From JACPDH01 sp041671505 (GTDB lineage Bacteria; Acidobacteriota; Thermoanaerobaculia; Gp7-AA8): DNA of 64,000 bases. Below are positions 16,730 to 24,345 of this stretch, piece by piece (within the stretch, counting starts at the first letter, position 1; each line of letters starts with the position of its first letter). The notes under the pieces are model-generated. The model made no database searches, had not been told where the DNA came from, and saw only the letters and a program-made list of their open reading frames with translations. The position numbers and the translations under genes were made by a program. The DNA is taken from the NCBI GenBank assembly GCA_041671505.1, contig JBAZBK010000014.1:62001-126000 (forward strand). The letters are read 5' to 3'.

Positions 16730-18253
16730 TCAGAAGCGCTCGTACTCGACCGACTCGACCGGAGTGAGCGGCATCGGCATCTCGGAGGCGACGGTTCGCG
16801 GCGAGAACGCCGGAGTCCGCACGCCCGCGCTCGCCGCGACATTGTGAAGCGGCCTGCGGGCGTTCTGGCCCCTGCCGCCGCCGTGGCTCATGAAGTAACG
16901 CATCGACTCCTTGAGCGACTCCGCCTGCGCCGAGAGCTCCTCGGCCGTGCTCGCGAGCTCTTCGGCCGCCGCGGAGTTGCGCTGCGTGACCTCGCTGACG
17001 AGCGACATCGCGCGGTTCATCTGTCCGACGCCGGTTGCCTGCTCGGCCGAGGCCGCGGTCACTTCCTGGACGAGGTCCGACGTCTGCCGGATCGTCGGCT
17101 GGAGATCGGTGAGAAGCTGCCCCGAGGTCTCCGCGATGCCGACGCTCGACGCCGCGAGGGCGCTGATCTCGGCCGACGACGACTGGCTCCGCTCGGCGAG
17201 CTTGCGCACCTCGGTCGCGACGACCGCGAAGCCGCGGCCATGCTCGCCGGCGCGCGCCGCCTCGATCGCGGCGTTGAGCGCGAGGAGATTCGTCTGGTAG
17301 GCGATCTCCTCGACGATCCTGATCTTCCCGGCGATCTGCTTCATCGCCACGACGGTCTCCTTGACCGAGCCGCTCGCGGTTTCCGTGTCGCGCGAGGCGT
17401 TCGCCGCCATCGATTCCATCTGGCGGCTGTTGCCGGCGTTCTGCGAGATCGACGCGGCCATCTCCTCGAGACTCGCCGACGTCTCCTCGACGCTCGCGGC
17501 CTGCTCGCTCGTTCCCTGCGAGAGCGACTGCGACGTGGAGGCAACCTGCGCGGCGGCGGAGGCGATACCGTCCGCGGTCTCGACGACGCTGTAGATCCGC
17601 ATCGAGATCCCGCGCGTGATCAGCCAGGCGACGAGCACGCCGATGACGAACGCGAGCGCGACGAGCGTCGCCATGACGGTGAGCGTGCGCGACTTGAGCG
17701 CCACGATCGACTCGGTGCCCTTCGCCATGCGCTCCTTGTTGAGGAGCGAGAACTGCTCGGCTTCGTCCTCGAGGGCGCGGATCGCGTCCTTGACGCCGCC
17801 GATCTCGTGATTTGCGTCCTGCGTCGTCTTGATCGTGCCCGCTTCGATTCCGGCCATCACCTGGTCGAATCCGCTCGTGTAGGCCTCGAGCCCGTTCTGC
17901 ATCGCGGTGACCGTCTCCGTGTCACCGGTGCGCTGCGCGATCGGACTGATCGCCTTGAAGTCAGCGACCAGCTCCTCGCGCTCCTTCTTCCACTTCGCGA
18001 CGTACGACGCCCGCTTCTCGGCGTCGTCCATGTTGATGAAGGAATCCTTCTCGAAACGGCGCAGTCCGAGGACGTGGGCGCGAATGTTCTCGGCGCCGCC
18101 GGAGAGCGTGGCTTCCGTATTCATGATGCCGAGCGTCGAGCCGACGATCCGGTCGAAGCCCCAGTAACCGGTGCCGGCTACCGCGAGCATCATGATGAGT
18201 ACTGCGCCGAAGCCGAGGCTGAGGCGAACTCCAATGGACATTTCTTTCTTCAT
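16730..18253 (-). CDS. Methyl-accepting chemotaxis protein, no clear HAMP, C-terminal EYERF
   Basis: A 507-residue receptor. A first membrane helix (residues 8-30) is followed by a periplasmic part of about 160 residues, predicted helical and like the four-helix-bundle MCP sensor. The second membrane helix is TVMATLVALAFVIGVLVAWL. After it comes RGISMRIYSVV and then the methylation/signalling helices almost at once. I see no room for a normal HAMP domain. The hairpin tip is canonical (EEIAYQTNLLALNAAIEAAR, AGEHGRGFAVVATEVRKLAERS). A flexible Arg/Pro tail ends in EYERF, which fits the x-[HFYW]-x-x-[HFYW] pentapeptide that tethers CheR. It is the only receptor in the operon. The ligand is unknown. 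Confidence 0.95.
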   Translation of the reverse strand: MKKEMSIGVRLSLGFGAVLIMMLAVAGTGYWGFDRIVGSTLGIMNTEATLSGGAENIRAHVLGLRRFEKDSFINMDDAEKRASYVAKWKKEREELVADFKAISPIAQRTGDTETVTAMQNGLEAYTSGFDQVMAGIEAGTIKTTQDANHEIGGVKDAIRALEDEAEQFSLLNKERMAKGTESIVALKSRTLTVMATLVALAFVIGVLVAWLITRGISMRIYSVVETADGIASAAAQVASTSQSLSQGTSEQAASVEETSASLEEMAASISQNAGNSRQMESMAANASRDTETASGSVKETVVAMKQIAGKIRIVEEIAYQTNLLALNAAIEAARAGEHGRGFAVVATEVRKLAERSQSSSAEISALAASSVGIAETSGQLLTDLQPTIRQTSDLVQEVTAASAEQATGVGQMNRAMSLVSEVTQRNSAAAEELASTAEELSAQAESLKESMRYFMSHGGGRGQNARRPLHNVAASAGVRTPAFSPRTVASEMPMPLTPVESVEYERF

Positions 18254-18263
18254 GACAGGCCTT

Positions 18264-18779
18264 TCAAGAGTTTTCTGATGTGTTGGTTTCGTTCGTTTGC
18301 ACCGCTGCGCTCACTTCCATCAGATCGGCGGCGGAGAGAAAGCGGTCGGCCGCGAGGACGATCGTCAGACCGCGGTCGGTGCGAAGCAGCCCGGCGAGGT
18401 AGTCGAGCCGGATGCTCGTACCGAAGCTCGGCGCAGCCTCGAGGCCCGGCGCCTCGACGACGTCGTGCACCTCGTCGACGAGCAGACCGACGGAGATCGT
18501 CCCGCGCTCCTGGCGGGCCGCGACGATCACGATGCAGCTCCTGCGCGATGCGGGCGCCGGCGATCCCGTGAGCTTCGCGTGGAGGTCGACGACCGGCACG
18601 ATCGTCCCTGCGTGGTTGAAGACGCCGCAGACGAGGCTCGAGCTCCCGGGGACGCGATTCATCTCGCGGCTCTCGAGAATCTCGATGACGTCGCCGATCG
18701 GCAGCCCGTAATGACTCGAGGAGACGCCGAAGGTCAGGTAATTGCCGGCGGCCGCCGGCGTCTGCATGGTTGCGCTCAT
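18264..18779 (-). CDS. cheW: CheW coupling protein
   Basis: A 171-residue CheW domain protein. The start at 18779 (MSATMQTPAAAGNYLTFGVSS) shares a base with the cheA stop (TGATG); the longer frame upstream is antisense-like shadow over cheA. Typical CheW features are FGVSSSHYGLPIGDVIEILE, VPGSSSLVCGVFNHAGTIVPVVDL and a GLLVDEVHDVVEA segment. It should bridge CheA to the receptor encoded next. The C-terminus is Asn/Thr-rich. Confidence 0.95.
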   Translation of the reverse strand: MSATMQTPAAAGNYLTFGVSSSHYGLPIGDVIEILESREMNRVPGSSSLVCGVFNHAGTIVPVVDLHAKLTGSPAPASRRSCIVIVAARQERGTISVGLLVDEVHDVVEAPGLEAAPSFGTSIRLDYLAGLLRTDRGLTIVLAADRFLSAADLMEVSAAVQTNETNTSENS

Positions 18780-20395
18780 CACGCGACCTCCTTGAGGTGA
18801 TGCTGAAGAAGACGGGGAACGTCGAGCACGAAGGCGACGGAGCCGTCGCCGAGCACCGTGGCCCCGCCGATGCCGGCGTGGCGCGGCAGCGAGCCGTCGA
18901 GCGGCTTGAGCACGGCCTGGACGCGACCTAACAACTCGTCGAGCACGATGCCCGCCTGCACGTCGCCGTGACGCACGAGCACCAGGCTGCGCCGGGAGTG
19001 GCCGCCGTCCGACGGCACGCCAAACGACGACGAGAGACGCAGGAACGGCACGGCGCGCCCGCGCACGTCGGTAAGCCCGGAAGCGGCCTCCCCGATCGCC
19101 GCGGCGTCGACGTCGATGCACTCGGTGACGTAGTCGAGCGGAAGCACGAATGTCTCCTCGCCGGCCCGCACCGCGAGAGAATCGATGATTGCAATCGTGA
19201 GCGGCAGCCGGAACACGATCGACGTTCCCTTCCCCGCTTCGCTCCGGAGCGCGACACTGCCGCGGAGCTCGGTGATCTTCCGGTGGACGACATCCATGCC
19301 GACGCCCCGGCCCGAGACCTCCGTCACCCGCTCGGCGGTGGAGAAGCCGGGCGAGAAGACGAGCCGGTTCATGTCGGCGTCCGAAATGGAGCTCGCGGCA
19401 CGATCGACGAGCCCGAGCTCGATGCCCCGCGCGAGAATCCGCGCCCGGTCGAGCCCCCTGCCGTCGTCCGAAACTTCGACCGCGATCATCCCGGCGTCGT
19501 GCCAGGCGCGAAGCGTGAGCGTGCCGCTCATCGGCTTGCCCGACTCCATCCGCTGCTGCGGCGGCTCGATCCCGTGGTCGACCGCGTTGCGCACGACGTG
19601 AAGCAGCACGTCACGCAGCTGTTCGGCGATCGAGGTGTCGATGTCGACCTCCTCGCCGCTGATCTGAAGCTGCACGAGCTTCCCCTGCGCTCGCGCCACG
19701 TCGCGCACCTGGCGCGCGCAACGCCGGAAGACCGGCTCGAGCGTCACCATCCGCAGCCGGAGCACGTGCGACTGGAGCTCGTCGGCGAGCCGATCGAGAT
19801 GCTCCTGAACGTCGAGGAGCGCCTGCGGAGTGTTCTGGAGCGCTTCGATCAGCGTGCGAAGGCGGCCTCGAGCGATCGCGATCTCGCCCGTCGCATTGAC
19901 GATCGCGTCGAGCCGCACCGCGGGAACGCGAAGCGTCGCCGCCTGCTGGTCCACGTCGAGATGATCGATCTGCGCGACCGGCGTCTCGTCACAGCTTCCC
20001 GTCTCGATCGCCTGTGCGAGACCCGCCATCAGCGACGGCTCGCGCACGGCGTCGTGATCGCCGCCGATTGCCGCTCCCACCGTCTGGCGCAGGTGATCGA
20101 CCGAGCGGAGCAGGAGACTGATGACCGCGGGCGTCGCGACGAACTGCCCGAGGCGAAGACGGTCGAGCAACTCCTCGATCCGGTGCGCAAACTCCACCAC
20201 CGTGTCGACGCCGACCGTCGCCGCGCCCCCCTTGAGCGTGTGCGCCGCGCGGAAAATCGTGTGCAGAAGCTCCGGGTCGCGAGGCGATGCCTCGAGACGC
20301 AGAAGGGCCGTCTCCATCTCTCCCAGGTTCTCTTCGGTCTCGCTTCGGAAAGCGTCGAGAAGCGCCTCGAGATCGAATCCGTCGTCAGGCGTCAT
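18779..20395 (-). CDS. cheA: CheA histidine kinase, short form without P2
   Basis: A 538-residue chemotaxis kinase. The Hpt domain carries the phosphorylated H52 in FRAAHTLKGGA. A dimerisation helix pair follows, then the ATPase domain (N box VVRNAVDHGIEPP, G1 VSDDGRGLD, GRGVGMDVV, GKGTSIVFRLPL) and a C-terminal CheW-like regulatory domain (VRAGEETFVLPLDYV). The 70-80 residues between Hpt and the dimerisation domain are too few for a normal CheY-binding P2 domain, so the kinase probably phosphorylates the receivers in its operon directly. It overlaps cheD by ATGA. Confidence 0.97.
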   Translation of the reverse strand: MTPDDGFDLEALLDAFRSETEENLGEMETALLRLEASPRDPELLHTIFRAAHTLKGGAATVGVDTVVEFAHRIEELLDRLRLGQFVATPAVISLLLRSVDHLRQTVGAAIGGDHDAVREPSLMAGLAQAIETGSCDETPVAQIDHLDVDQQAATLRVPAVRLDAIVNATGEIAIARGRLRTLIEALQNTPQALLDVQEHLDRLADELQSHVLRLRMVTLEPVFRRCARQVRDVARAQGKLVQLQISGEEVDIDTSIAEQLRDVLLHVVRNAVDHGIEPPQQRMESGKPMSGTLTLRAWHDAGMIAVEVSDDGRGLDRARILARGIELGLVDRAASSISDADMNRLVFSPGFSTAERVTEVSGRGVGMDVVHRKITELRGSVALRSEAGKGTSIVFRLPLTIAIIDSLAVRAGEETFVLPLDYVTECIDVDAAAIGEAASGLTDVRGRAVPFLRLSSSFGVPSDGGHSRRSLVLVRHGDVQAGIVLDELLGRVQAVLKPLDGSLPRHAGIGGATVLGDGSVAFVLDVPRLLQHHLKEVA

Positions 20396-20913
20396 CCGAT
20401 CCTCCTGACCGACGCCTCACCGGTGTCGGTGCGAAACACGACGCGCCGTCCATGGTTGCCGCGCACGCTGTGCTCGACGACCACGATTTTCATTTCTTCG
20501 AGGATCTCGAACGCGGCCGCCGCGTTGCGCAGCCCGAGATCGTTCGACCCAGTGACTCCGGCGAGCATCGTTCCGCCGCCGAAGACTCTCGCTTCGAACC
20601 GGCTCCGCGAGCCTCCCGCCGCTTCGACCCGCTCGACGAGCTCGCGCGTGGCGAACGTCGCGTAGCGCGGTGTGCTGCCGGGACCCGACACCTCGAACGG
20701 GAGCATGAAGTGATTCATCCCTCCCACCTGCGCCGCCGCGTCCCAGACGCAGATCGCGACGCACGAGCCGAGAACCGTCGTGATCTCGGTCGGGTATGAC
20801 GAGGCATGAAGCTGTCCGGCGTGAAGGTAGAGCGTCTGAAGTCCGCTCCCCGAAGGCTGCGGACGCTCGCGCTGGAGGTTCGATGCCGCGAGTAGGGCGT
20901 CGATCGAGCTCAT
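20392..20913 (-). CDS. cheD: CheD chemoreceptor glutamine deamidase
   Basis: A 173-residue enzyme that deamidates receptor glutamines and can modulate CheA activity. The start at 20913 is set by a four-base overlap with the preceding gene. The CheD core is clear: a catalytic cysteine in VLGSCVAICVWD (near 50), a histidine in GGMNHFMLP, and the conserved FGGGTML and GNHGRRVVFRTDTGE segments. CheC is absent here, so the CheD-CheC feedback known from Bacillus is not encoded in this operon. Confidence 0.95.
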   Translation of the reverse strand: MSSIDALLAASNLQRERPQPSGSGLQTLYLHAGQLHASSYPTEITTVLGSCVAICVWDAAAQVGGMNHFMLPFEVSGPGSTPRYATFATRELVERVEAAGGSRSRFEARVFGGGTMLAGVTGSNDLGLRNAAAAFEILEEMKIVVVEHSVRGNHGRRVVFRTDTGEASVRRIG

Positions 20914-21635
20914 GCCACGGCTCCTGAGGAGGTGCTGCTGCGCTCGCGCATGGCAGAGCAGAAGAGGGCAGTCGACGCGTGCGACGCGAGAAGCTCGAAG
21001 AGCTCGCGATCGAGCGCCTCGAAACTGGTCTTGTGCGGCAGGAGGCCGCGGATAGCGATCGCTCCGATCACGTCGCCGTCGAGCGTGAGCGGGATGCATG
21101 CCGGCACCGGATCGCTCGCCGGCTCGTCCGCGACGTGAATCGCGCCGGTCGTGAACGCCCGCACCACGTCGGTATCGTCGGCGGCGACCGCATGGCCCAG
21201 CGCGCCGACCGACGCGATCCGCTCGATCGCTCCCGACTCGAGGTCGCGCTCGAGAATCGCGAACTCTTCCGAGCCGACGAGATTCACGACGATCTCCTGG
21301 ATCGCGTCGAGCACCGTTCCCCGATGCAGAGTTCCGTGAAGCTGATAGGTCGCGACGTAGAGATTCGCGAGGTTCGTGTTGTGCTGCTCGAGCTGGCTGA
21401 ACTGCGCGAGAAACGCCTCGCTCTCGACTCGAACTTCCGCGAGCTTCTGAGCGAGCATTGCCTCGCGCTTCTCGCGCGCGTTCAATTCCGACTCGAGGAA
21501 CGAGCGCTCCCCTTCGAGGCGCGCCATCGCCGTCGTGAGCGTCTCGATCTCCGTGAGGAGGCGCTTGACGTAGGCGGAGGTCTGTTCGCGCACCTGGTCG
21601 ATGTAGCTGCCGGGCCGGCCGTCGTTCTGGTTCAT
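20910..21635 (-). CDS. Coiled-coil plus GAF-domain protein of the chemosensory operon
   Basis: A 241-residue soluble protein. Residues of about 10-100 form a long charged coiled coil (YVKRLLTEIETLTTAMARLE and onward). Residues of about 100-225 are a GAF-like domain (LYVATYQLHGTLHRGTVLDAIQEIV, FAILERD, CIPLTLDGDVIGAIAIRGL, FELLASHASTAL). No output domain is present. It overlaps cheD by four bases, so it belongs to the chemosensory pathway. It may act as a ligand or redox sensor, or as a scaffold feeding the kinase array. It also resembles the GAF/coiled-coil module found beside CheD in other bacteria, but I do not recognise a named family. Confidence 0.8.
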   Translation of the reverse strand: MNQNDGRPGSYIDQVREQTSAYVKRLLTEIETLTTAMARLEGERSFLESELNAREKREAMLAQKLAEVRVESEAFLAQFSQLEQHNTNLANLYVATYQLHGTLHRGTVLDAIQEIVVNLVGSEEFAILERDLESGAIERIASVGALGHAVAADDTDVVRAFTTGAIHVADEPASDPVPACIPLTLDGDVIGAIAIRGLLPHKTSFEALDRELFELLASHASTALFCSAMRERSSTSSGAVA

Positions 21636-21645
21636 CGCGGCCTCC

Positions 21646-22017
21646 TTACTCGCCCACCAGGCTGCGCAGCTTCGCGACGAGCTCGGTTCCGTTCACCGGC
21701 TTGGTGACGTAGTCGTTGCAACCGCTGGAGAAGCCTTCCTCGACGTTCTCCATCTCGCTGCGGGTCGTGACCATGATGATCGGGGTCAGAGCGAGGTGCT
21801 CGACCTCCCGGATCCTGCGAACGGCCTCGAATCCGTTCATCTTCGGCATGACGACGTCCATCAGGATCGCGTCGGGACGATCGCTCGCCGCTTTCTGCCA
21901 CGCCTCTTCGCCGTTCGAGGCGGTGATGATCTCGTACTGCGCCTTGGCGAGAATCATCTTCTCCATCATGAGCACCGTGCTCGAGTCGTCGACTACCAGG
22001 ATTCTCTTTCGCTTCAC
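21646..22017 (-). CDS. Stand-alone receiver (CheY-like) protein
   Basis: A 123-residue single-domain response regulator. I chose the GTG at 22017 (MKRKRILVVDDSSTV) because GAGGAGG lies five bases upstream; the longer frame has no such site. The acidic pair is in VVDDSS, the phospho-aspartate is D54 (LMDVVMP), the switch threonine is in IIMVTTRSEME, and the conserved lysine is in YVTKPVNG. With no output domain it probably acts by protein contact, as CheY does, or as a phosphate sink for CheA. It is one of two receivers flanking the EAL gene. Confidence 0.93.
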   Translation of the reverse strand: MKRKRILVVDDSSTVLMMEKMILAKAQYEIITASNGEEAWQKAASDRPDAILMDVVMPKMNGFEAVRRIREVEHLALTPIIMVTTRSEMENVEEGFSSGCNDYVTKPVNGTELVAKLRSLVGE

Positions 22018-22030
22018 AATGACCTCCTCG

Positions 22031-22927
22031 TCATCTCGTCTGTTCGTTGGCATGCTGTCCGTCCCGTACGGGATCGTGATTCCTGTAGTGAGCGTCGGGA
22101 GCAGTGGAAGGGGAGGCTGCACCCGCCTGCACCGCGGAACCCGCGCCGCAGACGAAGGCGGGGATGTCGCGCGCCGGCATCGGCATCGCGAGATGAAATC
22201 CCTGCCCGACCGTGCAGCCCGATGCGAAGAGTGATTCCGCCACGGTCGCGCTCGACACGCCTTCTCCGACCGTCGTGATGCCGAGCTCGCGCGCGAGTTT
22301 CGTCAGGGCCGCGACGATTCTCCGAGCGCGCGCGTCCGCCGGCATCGCTTCGACGAACGAGCGGTCGATCTTCACCTCGCAGATCTCGAAGTCGAGCAGG
22401 TGGGAGAGCGACGAATAGCCGGCTCCGAAATCGTCGATCGAAAATCCGACGCCGCACCCTCCGAGGAACCCGATCACTTCCGCCGCGCGCGTTCCGTCGG
22501 AGATGAGCGTCTCTTCGGTGATCTCGAGCTTGAGCATCCCTGCGGGAATTGCGGCCCGCTCGACCGCGCGGGCAACGCGCAGAGGAAACTCCTCGCTCGC
22601 GAGCACGAGCGGCGTGACGTTCACCGCGACGGGAAGCCTCACACCCGTCGCCTCCCACGCCTTCCACTGGGCGATCGCCGAGTCGACGGCGAAATACGTG
22701 AGAGAGTCGAGCGCCCTCGCGCTCGCGAGTCGCGGCAGGAAAGCCCCGGGCGAAAGCATGCCGAGGTCGCGGTGAAACCAGCGGATCAGCGCTTCGCTTC
22801 CGATCACGTTTCCCGTGGTCAGATCGACCTGCGGCTGGTGAAGGAAGAAGAGCTCGCCGCCTGCGATCGCGTGATCGATCTCCGCTTCGAACGGGTGGTC
22901 GTGATTCGCTTCGTGGGGATTGGTCAT
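22031..22927 (-). CDS. EAL-domain c-di-GMP phosphodiesterase
   Basis: A 298-residue protein that is almost entirely an EAL domain, predicted to hydrolyse cyclic di-GMP to pGpG. The metal and catalytic residues look complete: E45 in EALIRW, N103 in VNVTPL, E135 in KLEITEE, the DD pair 165-166 in IDDFGAGYSSL, K186 in EVKIDRSF, E222 in GEGVSS and Q242 in GQGF. It has no sensor or membrane part of its own. It lies between two stand-alone receivers in the chemosensory operon, and its ATG directly follows the stop of the upstream receiver. This suggests that chemosensory phosphorylation controls local c-di-GMP breakdown. The tail (about 40 residues) is His/Asn-rich and disordered. Confidence 0.95.
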   Translation of the reverse strand: MTNPHEANHDHPFEAEIDHAIAGGELFFLHQPQVDLTTGNVIGSEALIRWFHRDLGMLSPGAFLPRLASARALDSLTYFAVDSAIAQWKAWEATGVRLPVAVNVTPLVLASEEFPLRVARAVERAAIPAGMLKLEITEETLISDGTRAAEVIGFLGGCGVGFSIDDFGAGYSSLSHLLDFEICEVKIDRSFVEAMPADARARRIVAALTKLARELGITTVGEGVSSATVAESLFASGCTVGQGFHLAMPMPARDIPAFVCGAGSAVQAGAASPSTAPDAHYRNHDPVRDGQHANEQTR

Positions 22928-23362
22928 TCAGAGCGTCTCCGTAGTGGTGTTGCGATCGCAGCGTCCGCGCAGGGCCGCGCGGACTTTGTTGAGCAGCTCG
23001 ATCCCGTCGATCGGCTTGGTGATGTAGTCGGAGCATCCGGCACCGGCGGCCTGCTCGACACAGCGCCGGTCGCCTCGGGTGGTCACCATGATGATCGGCG
23101 TCGCGCGCGTCGATTCGAGGCTGCGAAGTTCGGCGCAGACCTCCACACCGCTCATCCCCGGCATCACGACGTCGAGCAGGACCAGGTCGGGGAAGCGCGA
23201 GGTCGCCAGCTCGATCGCCTCGCGCCCGTCTCGGGCGACGATCAGGTCGTACGGCCCGGTGCGGAGGATCATCCGCTGGACCATCAGCGTCGTCGCGGAA
23301 TCGTCGACGAGAAGGATCGTCCTTCGCGGCAAGACAGCGGATGCGCTCGTCGTCGTTTCCAT
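22928..23362 (-). CDS. Stand-alone receiver protein, first gene of the chemosensory operon
   Basis: A 144-residue receiver domain with a short N-terminal extension and a C-terminal tail. The DD pair is in LLVDDSATT, the phospho-site is D64 (LLDVVMPG), the switch threonine is in IIMVTTRGD and the conserved lysine is in YITKPIDG. It is clearly related to the second receiver of the operon, and both lack output domains. A sigma-54-like promoter (23378-23393) lies about sixteen bases upstream of the ATG. It is followed without a gap by the EAL gene, so a CheA-to-receiver-to-EAL relay is plausible. Confidence 0.93.
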   Translation of the reverse strand: METTTSASAVLPRRTILLVDDSATTLMVQRMILRTGPYDLIVARDGREAIELATSRFPDLVLLDVVMPGMSGVEVCAELRSLESTRATPIIMVTTRGDRRCVEQAAGAGCSDYITKPIDGIELLNKVRAALRGRCDRNTTTETL

Positions 23363-23377
23363 CTCGAGCCGATGGAA

Positions 23378-23393
23378 TTCAAGAGCTGTGCCA
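23378..23393 (-). promoter_or_regulatory. Candidate sigma-54 promoter of the chemosensory operon
   Basis: Read on the minus strand the site is TGGCACAGCTCTTGAA, against the consensus TGGCACR-N4-TTGCW. The -24 element is perfect and the spacing is exact, but the -12 element has TTGA instead of TTGC. A start about 12 bases downstream would give a leader of only a few bases before the ATG at 23362. A sigma-54 activator gene lies just beyond the far end of the operon. Confidence 0.35.
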
Positions 23394-23630
23394 GCCCGAG
23401 GACGGACGCGGATGAGCCGATTTTCAGGGCTTTTTCGCGACTCTCAGCGCATCCGAAGTCGCGGCGCTCACGAGATTCCGGGAGGTTCGCGAGATCTCGG
23501 GACGGGCGGGTAGTGCGACGCGCGCCGGGGCGAACGACGCGTCAGCGCTCAACGGGAGCGTCGAGGTCGGGAAGATCGCCAGAGAGGGCGACGCGACGAT
23601 CCATGATCGGGAATTCGGCAGGCGCGACGT

Positions 23631-23876
23631 TCAGGACTCGGCGGAGTCCTTCTTCTGTTGCTCCCAGTCCCGAAGCGCGTTTTTGGGCGTCCGGTCCTTC
23701 AGTCGCGGCCGTTCGAGAATCGCGGCCATCAAGTCGGCGACGCCCCAGGAGAAGAAGCAGACGGCCGAGACCGTGAGGAATTGATTGATCGTCTGCAGGC
23801 CGAGAAGGTAAAAGAGGAAGAGCGGGACGGCGACGCCCATCACCAGGATTCCCGTCACGAGTCTGACTCCGGTCAT
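23631..23876 (-). CDS. Small two-helix membrane protein, function unknown
   Basis: An 81-residue protein with two hydrophobic segments (VRLVTGILVMGVAVPLFLFYLL and FLTVSAVCFFSWGVADLMAAI) and a charged cytoplasmic tail (ERPRLKDRTPKNALRDWEQQ). It is monocistronic and sits head to head with the RlpA-like gene. I do not recognise the family. A longer alternative start (to 23931) would only add upstream sequence that overlaps the divergent promoter region. Confidence 0.65.
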   Translation of the reverse strand: MTGVRLVTGILVMGVAVPLFLFYLLGLQTINQFLTVSAVCFFSWGVADLMAAILERPRLKDRTPKNALRDWEQQKKDSAES

Positions 23877-23934
23877 AGGGCATGATTACAGCACAACCGA
23901 CCGGCGCGCGACCAGCGCGCCCGAAAAGCATCTG

Positions 23935-24339
23935 ATGCAGGCCGCACTCCTACTCTCGTTCGCAATACTCCTCCCGGGGGCTCCTCCGGCGTGCGAGTGG
24001 CAGAGCTCGGTACCCGTGCGCAAGCTCCTCGTCGCGCCTGCGGCGCTCGAGGGGAACGCCAGCTACTACGCGAAGAAGTTCGAAGGGCGACGAACCGCGA
24101 GCGGCGAGACCTTTCACCAGGCGCTGATGACAGCCGCTCACAAGGAACTGCCGCTCGGCACGGTGGTGCGCGTCCGCTCGCGCGCCACCGGGAACGAGGT
24201 GATGGTCCGGATCAACGACCGCGGCCCGTTCGGCGGCCGGTTCGTCATCGATCTCACGAAGGCTGCCGCCGAGGCGCTCGGAGTGCACATCTCCGCCGAT
24301 CGCGGCGTGACGATCGAGGTTCTGCGCCTGCCGGATTGA
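23935..24339 (+). CDS. RlpA-like double-psi beta-barrel protein, secreted
   Basis: A 134-residue exported protein with an N-terminal signal peptide (MQAALLLSFAILLPGAPP). The barrel carries ASYYAKKFEGRRTASGE, the histidine of TAAHKELPLGT, and the aspartate of INDRGPFG. These residues are required for peptidoglycan cleavage in RlpA of Pseudomonas. The cysteine in PPACEW might be lipidated, but the lipobox is poor. Unlike the second RlpA (54728-55657) it has no SPOR domain, so it is not expected to be drawn to septal glycan. It is a candidate minor lytic transglycosylase or wall-binding protein. Confidence 0.85.
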   Translation: MQAALLLSFAILLPGAPPACEWQSSVPVRKLLVAPAALEGNASYYAKKFEGRRTASGETFHQALMTAAHKELPLGTVVRVRSRATGNEVMVRINDRGPFGGRFVIDLTKAAAEALGVHISADRGVTIEVLRLPD

Positions 24340-24345
24340 TCGTGA

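Noticed and set aside
16342..16842. Long N-terminal extension of CheR over the cheW gene
   Set aside because: It is Arg/Ser-rich shadow, and the ATGA overlap at 16338-16341 gives a normal CheR length.
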